64,000 nt of DNA, from contig CAWCBG010000014.1 in NCBI GenBank assembly GCA_963793845.1, positions 1,302,001-1,366,000 on the forward strand. Direction: 5' to 3'. The DNA comes from CAWCBG01 sp963793845. GTDB lineage: Bacteria; Acidobacteriota; Terriglobia; Terriglobales; Acidobacteriaceae. A model generated the notes under the pieces. It was given only the letters and a program-made list of their open reading frames with translations. It was not told the origin of the DNA and searched no databases. A program made the translations under genes and the position numbers. Positions 42,820-51,709 of this stretch are shown piece after piece (position 1 is the first letter of the stretch; the number at the start of each line of letters is the position of its first letter).

Positions 42820-43992
42820 TCACTCCGGATAAGCTTCGCCTTCGTGTGCGATTCGGATGCGATGGTCGGTGAACTTAAAGTGCATCTCCGGAACATACAC
42901 CTTGGGCATGTGGCAGGAGACGCAGTTCGAGTCTTTCACCGGGCAGGCTGCAGCGTCGTGAGCAGAGTCTTTCTTCCCGTTGCTTAAAACATGGCAGGCC
43001 AGGCAGGCTCCGTCGTAGGCTGTCGGCTCCGTTTGCAGCTGCTCGTGAGGGTTATGGCACGCAGTGCAGGTCAAACGCGAGTCGCCGGTGCCCCAGCACT
43101 TGCTGCCTTCCAGTCGATAAGGCTGCGACTTGACCGTGCTCACGCCTTTGGCGGCGGAAAGCTTCACGTCCCAAAAAGTTCCATGGCAGGCGCCGCAGAA
43201 GTCCACCGCATCCTCCGGAGTGAGTTGGGCCGGCGTAAAAATGTTTCCTCTGGCGGCTTCGGGCATGCCCGCGATCCTGGCAGCTTCGGCCGTTGCGACG
43301 TGTTTCGCTCCCCCGCCGTGGCAGGCTTCGCAGGATACGCCGAGCATGAGATTCTTCTCGTCGAAGGTCTCGCCGATGTTTGCGGCGGTGGTGTGACATC
43401 CGAAGCATCGCCGGATCTCGGCCGCGTCGACTGGGCGGTACATGGCCTCATCGACATCCTTGGGGGAAGCTAACGCGCGCGCCGGAGTGAAGTTGAGGTT
43501 CTGCAGCGTGTCGAAGTAGGTGACGCGCGCCTCATAAAACTCACCATCTTCCTTTTTGAAGAGGTAAGACTGTCCAACTCTGCCGGTTCCGAACGCCCAC
43601 AACAAGGTCGCGGTAGAAGATTCCTTGCCGTTGCTGACCGAATAGGCGCTTCCGCTCGCGCCGGTCTTAATTTCGTAATGGTAAGCACCGACGCCGAAGT
43701 TCATCGTGGCGTGCGTGTGCAGGATCTCGGAGTCAGCGGCATGCATGGTCGTGTTCGCCATGGGAGTGGTTTTCTGCGATGCAACCTTGGCGGCGTGACA
43801 TGAGGCACATGCGTCGGCCCCGACGTAGTCGGCTCGGGAGGCCCCGGGCTGCGTGGGCCAGAATCCCGGCTCGGCCAGGTGATCGGCCGTCGAGAGCTGT
43901 GCCTGTACGGAGAGGGGAACCTGCCAGAGGAGAACGAAGAGAATCCCGATGAGTGAAGCTCTCCGAAAGAGCCGTCTAGCGCTTACCGCCAT
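42820..43992 (-). CDS. Exported seven-heme c-type cytochrome
   Basis: The 390-residue protein has a signal peptide (about 8-32) and seven CXXCH motifs: CASCH 62-66, CFGCH 196-200, CEACH 221-225, CGACH 266-270, CTACH 309-313, CLACH 330-334 and CVSCH 357-361. The arrangement recalls the cytochrome c554 / NrfA-related multiheme group, with a long heme-poor segment (67-195) that may be a separate beta domain. No catalytic Lys-type CXXCK is present. It starts two bases after the LacI stop and is followed closely by the glycosidase gene, so the three are one operon. A role in periplasmic electron transfer is by family; a link with sugar oxidation is inference. Confidence 0.9.
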   Translation of the reverse strand: MAVSARRLFRRASLIGILFVLLWQVPLSVQAQLSTADHLAEPGFWPTQPGASRADYVGADACASCHAAKVASQKTTPMANTTMHAADSEILHTHATMNFGVGAYHYEIKTGASGSAYSVSNGKESSTATLLWAFGTGRVGQSYLFKKEDGEFYEARVTYFDTLQNLNFTPARALASPKDVDEAMYRPVDAAEIRRCFGCHTTAANIGETFDEKNLMLGVSCEACHGGGAKHVATAEAARIAGMPEAARGNIFTPAQLTPEDAVDFCGACHGTFWDVKLSAAKGVSTVKSQPYRLEGSKCWGTGDSRLTCTACHNPHEQLQTEPTAYDGACLACHVLSNGKKDSAHDAAACPVKDSNCVSCHMPKVYVPEMHFKFTDHRIRIAHEGEAYPE

Positions 43993-43994
43993 GC

Positions 43995-45107
43995 TCAGCC
44001 TGAAATTTCCGCGCTCTGAGAGATTGATCCTACTTCAGCGTGGCCACCGCCGCCAAGCGGCACCTCCATGGGAGGAGAGACCGGACCAGTAGACGCACGA
44101 ATCACTAATTCGGGCTCGACCACGATTTCCGGCAGGAAGTCGGCGTTGCCCTCGATCTGGTCGATCACGGTTTTCGCGGCGATTTCTCCCATGCGTTGCA
44201 GGGGCTGACGAATCGTCGTCAGGCCGGGTTCAGAGAAAGCTGCCAATGGAATGTCATCAAATCCGATTACCGATACGTCTTGCGGAATCCGCAACCCCAC
44301 CTCGCGGAACGCCCATATCGCTCCAATGGCGGAAATGTCGTTATAGGCAAAGAGCGCGGTGAAATGCCGCTTGCGTTCCAGCAACTCCTTCGCAAAGGGA
44401 TAGCCCAGATACGGCGTCGGATCGCCGCTGTCGATCTGGACCGTCAGCTCCGGCCGAATGGGAACGCCCAATTCGGAGGCAATCTCGGTGATGGCAGCCC
44501 AACGGGTCGCTGAGTCTGAGCTGAACGGCGCACCCTTCATGAAGGCTATCTCCCGGTGTCCGAGGTCAACCAGGTGAGTCAAAGCCAGGCGTGCGGCTGT
44601 ACGCTCGTTCAGCGTTATGTTGGTGACGCCCTTCACCGCCTGGTGACCGGCGACGGCTACGGTTGGCCGCGACGGCTTGTCCTTGATCGAAGTGTCGGTG
44701 GTGATGAACCCCTCGACGCCACGCGTCAACAGCATCTGAGAATAAGCCTGCAGCACCTTCTGGTCATGCCGGTGGATCACGGTGAGAAAGAAATAATTGT
44801 GTTTTCGCAGATACTGTTCGATACCGCTGATGACCATCGCACCGTAGGGATCGCCAATCTCTTCGGCGATCACGCCGATCGTGTAGGTCCGCTGCAGACG
44901 CAGCGAGCGGGCGAAATAATTGGGCCGATAATTGAGTTCCCGAGCAGCAGCAATGATGCGCTGCTTGGTATGCTCGGGGATCGATGACGCGGCGGCGGAG
45001 TTATTCAGTGCGGCAGAAACCGTTCCGGGGGTGAGTCCGAGGTGTTGGGCTATTGTTTTTAGCGTCACCTTGGGTTCCCTGGGGGTATCGGACTTTTTCC
45101 TAGTCAT
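43995..45107 (-). CDS. LacI-family transcriptional regulator
   Basis: This 370-residue regulator has the LacI HTH and hinge at residues 12-70 (VTLKTIAQHLGLTPGTVSAALNN ... RIIAAARELNYRPNYFARSLR). A periplasmic-binding-protein-like effector domain follows (IGVIAEEIGDPYGAMVISGI ... DVSVIGFDDIPLAAFSEPGLTTIRQP), which usually senses a sugar. It is divergent from the TonB receptor and leads the operon with the cytochrome and glycosidase. Three LacI-type palindromes in the window (two in this divergent gap, one before the esterase gene) are likely operators. Confidence 0.94.
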   Translation of the reverse strand: MTRKKSDTPREPKVTLKTIAQHLGLTPGTVSAALNNSAAASSIPEHTKQRIIAAARELNYRPNYFARSLRLQRTYTIGVIAEEIGDPYGAMVISGIEQYLRKHNYFFLTVIHRHDQKVLQAYSQMLLTRGVEGFITTDTSIKDKPSRPTVAVAGHQAVKGVTNITLNERTAARLALTHLVDLGHREIAFMKGAPFSSDSATRWAAITEIASELGVPIRPELTVQIDSGDPTPYLGYPFAKELLERKRHFTALFAYNDISAIGAIWAFREVGLRIPQDVSVIGFDDIPLAAFSEPGLTTIRQPLQRMGEIAAKTVIDQIEGNADFLPEIVVEPELVIRASTGPVSPPMEVPLGGGGHAEVGSISQSAEISG

Positions 45108-45360
45108 GAACGACCATCCCAGCTCCAGTCATGCCGTTTGCACTACGAAAAATGGTATCCAAATCGTAAAAGTGAGCGCTATCCCAACTGCACCCACCCA
45201 CGAACCCCAAGAAACGGGCCCATTATGATAAAGGTCGGCCTATCGGAGTCTTCCATTTATCACAGATTTGTCGATTCTCCTAGACTCGACTTCCATCCCT
45301 GGCGCTTGGGTCTGATCGGCGTTCCGATTTGGGAAACATAAAGTTTACGAATTTGGCCCT

Positions 45361-45376
45361 AGAATAACATTATTCT
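45361..45376. promoter_or_regulatory. LacI-type operator 1, adjoining the receptor promoter
   Basis: AGAATAA-CA-TTATTCT is a perfect 7-2-7 palindrome. It ends two bases before a TTGACA -35 box (45378-45383), with a TAGAAA -10 candidate at 45402-45407 (18-base spacer), in front of the TonB receptor. A repressor bound here would block RNA polymerase. Confidence 0.6.
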
Positions 45377-45377
45377 G

Positions 45378-45407
45378 TTGACATGCAAGCGGAACAAGGA
45401 TTAGAAA
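45378..45407 (+). promoter_or_regulatory. Candidate promoter of the TonB-dependent receptor gene
   Basis: A perfect TTGACA is followed after 18 bases by TAGAAA (4 of 6 to consensus). It would give a leader of about 160 bases containing operator 2. It lies directly next to operator 1. Confidence 0.45.
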
Positions 45408-45516
45408 CCCTCTAGTACAAACGCACTAGGCTCAGGATGGCGGGCCGCGACTCTGGGGTTCTATCTCCGAAAAATCTGCGGAGCCGGTCGTACTGCCACT
45501 TAATTTGGGCCTATCA

Positions 45517-45532
45517 AGAATAACGATATTGT
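45517..45532. promoter_or_regulatory. LacI-type operator 2, in the receptor 5' leader
   Basis: AGAATAAC-GATATTGT has the CpG centre typical of LacI-family operators; the second half matches the inverted first half at 6 of 8 positions. It lies 156 bases from operator 1 (about 15 helical turns), a spacing suitable for DNA looping. Confidence 0.55.
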
Positions 45533-45574
45533 GGGGATCGGTTTGACGAATACAAATTCTCCGAGGGGTGTGGC

Positions 45575-48500
45575 ATGAGTTCTCGATTGGCAGAGGGGAA
45601 TGCTGCGAGCGAAACGCGCTCTGTGGTTCGCGCGCTTTTCAGTTTGTTAGTGCTGCTGCTGGCGATTCCTTTCGCTCTTCAAGCGCAGCAATATTCCGGC
45701 ACCATCACCGGCAACGTAACAGATACCACTGGGGCCATAATCTCGGGAGCTAAGGTGACCGCTGTCAACGAGGCCACCAACGCCACCTACACTGCGACCA
45801 CGAGTAGTTCCGGTTCCTATTCGATTCCCCAAGTGCCCGTCGGTATGTATCAGGTTACCTTCTCGCAGGAGGGCTTTAAGCAATTCGTCGCCCAGGGCGT
45901 GCCGGTCCACGTTTCGACCGTGACCACACAGGACGCGAAGTTGAACGTCGGTGCGGTAACCGAAAAGATCACGGTTGAAGCCGACGCCATCGAGGTGCAG
46001 ACGAGCTCGGCAGCCATGGGCGAAGTTGTCCAGGGCGTTCAAGTGCGCGAACTCCCGCTGAACGGCGAGAACTTTGTCGGCCTGACGCAGCTGTCTCCCG
46101 GTGTCAACGCGGCCAATTCGTTTGATTCCCGCGATAAAGGACTCGCCGGCGGCGTCGACTTTTCCGTCAACGGCAACCCTTACACCAACAATCTGTTCCT
46201 GGTGGACGGCGTGAATAACAACGACGTCGGTTCGAACCGGACAATTCTGGTTTATCCCTCGGTCGACACCATCGCCGAGTTCAAGATGATCCGCAACTCC
46301 TATGGTCCGGAATACGGCCAGGCATCGGGCGCGATCATCAGTCTTACCACCAAGTCAGGCGCCAACCAGTTCCACGGCGGAATGTTTTATGCAGGCCGTA
46401 ATGATGCGCTCGACGCCAACGACTGGTTCTCCAACCACAACAACACCGGCAAAGCGGAACTTCGCCGTAATGACTGGGGCTACAACATCAGCGGCCCAGT
46501 GGTGAAGAACAAGCTGTTCTTCTGGTGGAACCAGGAATGGAACCGTGAAATCCGCGGCACCTCGGAAGCAGCTTGCGTTCCGACGGCTGCCGAGCGAACC
46601 GGCGACTTCAGCCAGGGTCTAAGCTGCGGCGCGTCGGCCCCCGTCATTCCTGCGGCATTGCAGGCGCCGGGCAATCCGCTGAAGCTTGCCAACCCCAGCG
46701 CGGCTGGTGAGCTGATCGCTAATTTCTATCCTCTTCCCAACGTCGCAGGCGCGACCGGTGGCGCAAACAACTGGGCAGCCAGCATTCCAAACAAGCTCAA
46801 CTGGAGCGAATGGAACGTTCGCGCTGACTACGACTTCAACAAGGCGAATCGCGCGACCTTCCGCTGGACCCAGGATTCCTGGACGAATCCGGCGCCCAAC
46901 CCCGGCACCTTCTGGGGAGACTCTATCTTCCCGACGGTGGCCGCCAACTGGAGCCAGCCTTCGAAGAGCGTGATGGGCAAACTGACTTCGACCATCAGCA
47001 ACACCATGGTGAACGACGTCGAGTTTGGCTACGGCAACAACGCGATTATCACGACACTGGGCGGCACGAACCCCGGGTTGGTCGCGCAAATCGCAGCCGC
47101 GGTTCCGTACTCGTGGCCGAGCTCTATCAAACAGCCCGGCGCGCTGATCGGTTCCGGCGGCGGCGCGGTCTGGGGCGGATTGCAGCCCTACGGCAGCGGT
47201 CAGACAATCTGGAACATCGCGCCCTACGGTAACCATGAAGATCTCTACACCATTCAGGACAACCTCTCCAAGGTCTACGGAAACCACACTTTCAAAGTTG
47301 GTGTCTTCTATAGCTGGAATGACAAGATCGAAGACAGCAACGGCGGTGTCGACACTCCGGCCTTTAACGCTGCCAACGGAAACCTGGGGCCCGGTGGCGT
47401 TCCGACTGGAAACCAACTGGCTAACCTGCTGGTTCCCGGGCAGGTGTTTAACGCGGGCGAGAACAGCATCAACGCTACCGCTTATCTTCACTGGCATGAC
47501 TTTGAGTGGTATTTCGGAGACACCTGGAAGATTCGCCGGAACGTGACCCTTAACTACGGCTTCCGGTGGTCGTTCTACCGCGAACCCTATGCCGGCAACA
47601 ACGCAATCGCGTCGTTCAACTTGGGCGATTACAACCCATCTGGCAATCCCCTGGATGCCTGCAACGGCGTTGTCATCGTGCCGGGAACCGCGCCTTGCGT
47701 GAACCAGGCCAAGTACCTGGCATCGCTCGGCGTCAATCTTCCCTTGTCCGGTGGAACTCCGGGCGTGAATAGCGCTCTGGTCAACAACAACAATCACGAC
47801 ATCGCTCCTCGCGTGGGCATAGCGTGGGATGTCTTTGGGGACGGCAAGACTGCCTTCCGCATAGGCGCCGGACAGTTCTTCCAGCGTGAACTCGTGGGCA
47901 TTGACGAGCAACTGGCGCACACCGCACCTTTCGTGATTAATGCAACCGTTGATCGCACGCTCGCGGCTGGCGCTTCCCTGGCAAACCCGGCGGTTTCACC
48001 TAACGCGGCCAAGGATCCCAGAGGCGTAACCCCGAACAGTTGGCAATGGAATGTGGCCCTCGAGCAGGAATTCCGCAAGAACATGACGCTCGAACTGGCC
48101 TACGTAGGCAACTCGGGAATTCACCTCACCTCGCAACAGGATCTGAACCAGGTTCCGTACGGTGACTGGACTCAGACCGCTTTCCTCAACGGTTCAGCAC
48201 TCAACGCTTATCGTCCTGCCGGCAACTTCGGCTTCATCGGCGAATTCGCTCGCGAAGGACACGCCACCTATAACTCCTTGCAGGCTTTGTTCAAGGCGCA
48301 GACGGGGAATTTCTCCACCTTCCAGTTGGCCTACACCTGGTCCCACTCGATCGGTAACGTAGAGCTGGACAACTCTTCCGGCAGCGTCAACCAGGAAGCC
48401 TGGCTACTTAACTCCGACCCGAACCTGAATAAAGGCAGCACAAACATTAACCGTCCCAACATTCTGGTATTCAACGAGGTGTTCTTTCTGCCGAAGCTGA

Positions 48501-49120
48501 GCGGCCAGAATGCCTTCGTTCAGGCCATCGGCGGCAACTGGCAGTTCAACAGCATTGGCACCTGGGCACAGGGCACCAACATGACGGTGTTCACCAGCGG
48601 AGCCAGCGGCATTGACGGCAGCACTCTCAGTTCGCTTACAGGGAGTGGGTATACCAACCCGAACCGTCCCCTGTACGCTCCAGGAAATAGTGCCGGAGTA
48701 ATCAGCTGCAATTCCGGTGGGGGAGTTGGCGGCGACCAGATCCTGAACCCGAACGCCTTTACGCTGGTGGGCTACAGTCTGGGCACCCTGCCGTCTAATC
48801 TTGCCAGCATCGGCAGCTGCCGCGGTCCTCACACCGTCACCTTCGATGCCCAGTTCGCGAAGAGCTGGTACATCAAAGAGCGTGTCCGGGTGAAGTTCGC
48901 CATGGACATGTTCAACATGTTCAACCATGCCAACTTCTACGGCGGCACCAATATCAACGCCAATTACTCAGGCAACAACCTGATTTGCAACGGCGGCGCG
49001 TGCAGCCCCACCAATAACGTGGTAACCGCCCAAACTCCGGGGCAGCTTGGTAACTTCGGTCAAACGAATGCCGTCCATCCCGGACGCGAATTGCAGTACA
49101 GTCTCAAGTTCACTTTCTAG
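45575..49120 (+). CDS. Oar-like TonB-dependent outer-membrane receptor with carboxypeptidase-regulatory domain
   Basis: This 1,181-residue protein has a signal peptide (about 18-39). A CarboxypepD_reg beta-sandwich lies at about 42-125 (YSGTITGNVTDTTGAIISGAK), then a plug domain (QVRELPLNGENFVGLTQLSPGV ... DGVNNNDVGSN), then a long outer-membrane beta-barrel ending in the aromatic LQYSLKFTF. The Oar-type lineage is greatly expanded in Acidobacteria and is thought to take up oligosaccharides or other large ligands with energy from TonB-ExbBD. The ATG is preceded by GAGGGG. It is divergent from LacI, carries two LacI-type sites upstream and is followed by a terminator-like hairpin. The ligand is unknown. 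Confidence 0.94.
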   Translation: MSSRLAEGNAASETRSVVRALFSLLVLLLAIPFALQAQQYSGTITGNVTDTTGAIISGAKVTAVNEATNATYTATTSSSGSYSIPQVPVGMYQVTFSQEGFKQFVAQGVPVHVSTVTTQDAKLNVGAVTEKITVEADAIEVQTSSAAMGEVVQGVQVRELPLNGENFVGLTQLSPGVNAANSFDSRDKGLAGGVDFSVNGNPYTNNLFLVDGVNNNDVGSNRTILVYPSVDTIAEFKMIRNSYGPEYGQASGAIISLTTKSGANQFHGGMFYAGRNDALDANDWFSNHNNTGKAELRRNDWGYNISGPVVKNKLFFWWNQEWNREIRGTSEAACVPTAAERTGDFSQGLSCGASAPVIPAALQAPGNPLKLANPSAAGELIANFYPLPNVAGATGGANNWAASIPNKLNWSEWNVRADYDFNKANRATFRWTQDSWTNPAPNPGTFWGDSIFPTVAANWSQPSKSVMGKLTSTISNTMVNDVEFGYGNNAIITTLGGTNPGLVAQIAAAVPYSWPSSIKQPGALIGSGGGAVWGGLQPYGSGQTIWNIAPYGNHEDLYTIQDNLSKVYGNHTFKVGVFYSWNDKIEDSNGGVDTPAFNAANGNLGPGGVPTGNQLANLLVPGQVFNAGENSINATAYLHWHDFEWYFGDTWKIRRNVTLNYGFRWSFYREPYAGNNAIASFNLGDYNPSGNPLDACNGVVIVPGTAPCVNQAKYLASLGVNLPLSGGTPGVNSALVNNNNHDIAPRVGIAWDVFGDGKTAFRIGAGQFFQRELVGIDEQLAHTAPFVINATVDRTLAAGASLANPAVSPNAAKDPRGVTPNSWQWNVALEQEFRKNMTLELAYVGNSGIHLTSQQDLNQVPYGDWTQTAFLNGSALNAYRPAGNFGFIGEFAREGHATYNSLQALFKAQTGNFSTFQLAYTWSHSIGNVELDNSSGSVNQEAWLLNSDPNLNKGSTNINRPNILVFNEVFFLPKLSGQNAFVQAIGGNWQFNSIGTWAQGTNMTVFTSGASGIDGSTLSSLTGSGYTNPNRPLYAPGNSAGVISCNSGGGVGGDQILNPNAFTLVGYSLGTLPSNLASIGSCRGPHTVTFDAQFAKSWYIKERVRVKFAMDMFNMFNHANFYGGTNINANYSGNNLICNGGACSPTNNVVTAQTPGQLGNFGQTNAVHPGRELQYSLKFTF

Positions 49121-49157
49121 GTGAACGAGAAGCTGAACTGAAACCTCCTAAACATCC

Positions 49158-49191
49158 ATCGGCGGGGCTTGAAATTTCAGGCCCCGCCGAT
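49158..49191 (+). terminator. Strong hairpin after the TonB receptor gene
   Basis: ATCGGCGGGGC and GCCCCGCCGAT pair perfectly over 11 bases around a small AT-rich loop (TTGAAATTTCA region). No T-run follows directly, so it may act as a Rho-independent-like terminator or as a processing hairpin that leaves some read-through into the TPR gene, whose nominal GTG begins three bases later. Confidence 0.6.
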
Positions 49192-49193
49192 TA

Positions 49194-51608
49194 GTGTCAG
49201 GTGCAGTGGGTCATCCTTTTTTTGGTAAACGTTGTCCGGGCCAGCATGGCGGTCCCCGCCGGCGCCGACGCCATCCTCTCTTGTTCGTAATGTTCGCTGC
49301 TTTCCTGGCGCTCTTGATTAGTGTTCCTGCAACCGTTGCACAATCCTCCGGGCCCGCACCGAAAATCACAGACAAGCGCATTACCCCTGCCGAAGCGGAA
49401 CTCTCCAGGCGAGTCGAGGCTGCTAACGCCGCCCGAAGCACCCGCGATTCCGCTGCCATTGCGCGGGCCAGCAGCCTGCTGATTGCGTTGGCGCTGCGAG
49501 AGATGGGGCAGCTGCGGCTGCTGGAGTCCGCCTGGCCGCAGGCGGTTGAGCTGTACCGCAGCTCGCTTACGTTTGAAGATATTTCCGGCACGCGGGTTGA
49601 CCTGGCCATTGCCGACCTGCAGGCCCGCCAGTACGACGACGCCATCGCGGAGTCCGGCAAGGTCCTGGCTCTCGACCCCAACAACGCGAGGGCCTACACG
49701 GTACGGGGCCGCGCCTTCATGCAGAAGCACGAGTATGCAAAGGCCGCCAGCGACCTCACGGCCGTCGCGAAACTCGACCCCAGTATCGATACGCTCTATA
49801 CGCTCGGGATTTGCCTGCTCGCGACCAAGGACCCGAAGGACAAGGAACGCGCCGCCGCGGTCTTCCAGCAGATGATTGACATCGCCGGGGACAGCGGTTC
49901 GCTGCACGTGTTGTTCGGCCGCGCCTATCGTGACGCCGAGGACCTGCCTGCCGCGATTCGCGAACTGCAACGTGCCGTGGCGCTTGATCCCAAGACGCCT
50001 CACGCTCACTACTTCCTGGCTCTGGCCCAGCTCTCGCTGAATGAATGGAAGCCCACGCCCGAAGCCAAGGCGGAATTGCAAAAAGAAGTCACCAACTATC
50101 CGCATGACTTTCTCGCAAACTACATGGTGGGCTTCATCGCCGCCAGTGAACGGCAGTATGAGCTGTCGGACAGGTATCTGAAGATCGCGTCGGAGATCAA
50201 TCCTAATTGGCCCGAGCCGTGGCTGTACATGGGATTGAATGCCTACGCGCAAGGCGACATGAAAAGCGCGGAAGAGAACTTGCGTAAGGCGGTGAAATAC
50301 ACCGGTTCGGACGAAGCGCGCTCGAATTATCAGATCAGGCGCGCCTACGTGGACCTGGGCCGCATTCTCGAGAAGTCGGGCCACAAAGAAGAGAGCGAAG
50401 TCTTCCTCGCGAAAGCGCGGGACCTTCAGAACAAGGTGATGCAGCAGACGCAGCAGAGCGTCTCGGCGATGGTTACGGCCGAAGGCGGAACGGGCGCTGC
50501 GATTGTGCCGCTTGCCCCTCAAGACGAGAACGAAGCTGCGCCACCGCTGCCGGGGAGCACCGATCCTTTCGCGCATGTGGACGCTTCGGTCCTGGCCCAC
50601 GCAAACTTTACCGACAAGCAACGCGCTGCGGCCGACGCGCAGGAGAAGAATCTGCGGGATATACTCGGCGCCAGCTTCAGCGATCTCGGAACTTCGGAAG
50701 CCGTTCGCGGCGAATTCAACTCGGCTCTGGATCATTATCTTCAGGCTGAGCATTGGGACCCTGCGGTTCCCGGGCTGGATAAGAACATCGGTGTCTGTGC
50801 GTTCAAAGTTGCGAATTATCCCGAGGCGATCCGCGGCCTTTCAAGCGCCTTACAGCAGACTCCAGGCTCCGCTCCTCTGCGAGCGATGTTGGGACTATCC
50901 TATTTTGCGCAAGACAAGTACGCCGATGCCGTCAAGACCTTCACTCCGCTGGGCACACGAGGAATGCAGGACCCCGCCGTGGGTTACGCCTGGGCGGCCT
51001 CGCTGGCGCGCCAGGGAGAGCTGAAACAGGCTTCGGAGGTCTTGTCGACCTTCGAGAACAGCGATTTACCCGACAGCACCCTGCTTCTGGTCGGCGAGCT
51101 CTGGATCGAGATCGGCGATTATGGCAAAGCGGTGGCGACGCTGCAGCGTGCCCTGCAAGCCAATCCTTCGCTACCGAAAGCTCATTACTATCAAGGCCTG
51201 GCCGATCTTCGCTGGGAGAAGTGGCCCGAGGCAGCGGACCAATTCAAGGCCGAACTGGCACTCATTCCTAACGATCCGGATTCGAGGTACAACCTGGGAT
51301 TCGTGTACTTGCAGCAGGCCAAGGTAGCCGACGCCGAGGTCCTGTTTCGCGAGGTGATCAATGACCGGCCGGATTATGCGAACGCACAATATCAGTTAGG
51401 GAAAATCCTCCTCGACAAGGGGCAGGCGAAGGAGGCGATCACCTATCTGGAAGCTGCTGCCCGTCTGGCTCCGCAGACCGATTACGTTCACTACCAGTTA
51501 CAGGCGGCCTACCGCAAAGATGGACGCACCGCCGATGCTGATCGCGAGTTGCAAACTTACAAAGATTTGAAAGCGAAGTCGCGGGCCAGCAGTTCCGCGC
51601 CCATGTAA
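49194..51608 (+). CDS. Exported large TPR protein
   Basis: The frame gives 804 residues from GTG 49194. GTG 49206 is equally possible, while ATG 49290 would remove the Arg-rich n-region of the signal peptide (RRRRRHPLLFVMFAAFLALLISVPATVAQ). Tetratricopeptide repeats fill two arrays, about 100-410 and 480-800 (YDDAIAESGKVLALDPNNARAY, LLAMLGLSYFAQDKYADAVKTF-like, PDYANAQYQLGKILLDKGQAKEA). A low-complexity linker sits between them. It lies between the TonB receptor and the second CRTAC1 gene and, like the TPR protein at 35.9-37.9 kb, is paired with a CRTAC1 protein. Function: protein-protein scaffold by family. Confidence 0.88.
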   Translation: MSGAVGHPFFGKRCPGQHGGPRRRRRHPLLFVMFAAFLALLISVPATVAQSSGPAPKITDKRITPAEAELSRRVEAANAARSTRDSAAIARASSLLIALALREMGQLRLLESAWPQAVELYRSSLTFEDISGTRVDLAIADLQARQYDDAIAESGKVLALDPNNARAYTVRGRAFMQKHEYAKAASDLTAVAKLDPSIDTLYTLGICLLATKDPKDKERAAAVFQQMIDIAGDSGSLHVLFGRAYRDAEDLPAAIRELQRAVALDPKTPHAHYFLALAQLSLNEWKPTPEAKAELQKEVTNYPHDFLANYMVGFIAASERQYELSDRYLKIASEINPNWPEPWLYMGLNAYAQGDMKSAEENLRKAVKYTGSDEARSNYQIRRAYVDLGRILEKSGHKEESEVFLAKARDLQNKVMQQTQQSVSAMVTAEGGTGAAIVPLAPQDENEAAPPLPGSTDPFAHVDASVLAHANFTDKQRAAADAQEKNLRDILGASFSDLGTSEAVRGEFNSALDHYLQAEHWDPAVPGLDKNIGVCAFKVANYPEAIRGLSSALQQTPGSAPLRAMLGLSYFAQDKYADAVKTFTPLGTRGMQDPAVGYAWAASLARQGELKQASEVLSTFENSDLPDSTLLLVGELWIEIGDYGKAVATLQRALQANPSLPKAHYYQGLADLRWEKWPEAADQFKAELALIPNDPDSRYNLGFVYLQQAKVADAEVLFREVINDRPDYANAQYQLGKILLDKGQAKEAITYLEAAARLAPQTDYVHYQLQAAYRKDGRTADADRELQTYKDLKAKSRASSSAPM

Positions 51609-51709
51609 GCGCTGAGAGGAATGCTTTGAAAGGGCGCGGCTTCAGCTGTGCCGCTAAGCCCGTTCTCCACCCGTGAGACGACCGAATCTGATCTAATTCG
51701 AATTACTCC

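Noticed and set aside
46619..47920. A 433-codon frame antisense to the TonB receptor
   Set aside because: No motif, no ribosome site, Arg/Val-rich; the receptor frame is clearly coding across the same bases.
49197..50753. A 518-codon frame antisense to the TPR gene
   Set aside because: It mirrors the TPR codons (Leu/Arg/Gln/Val-rich shadow) and begins within the middle of a coherent TPR array.
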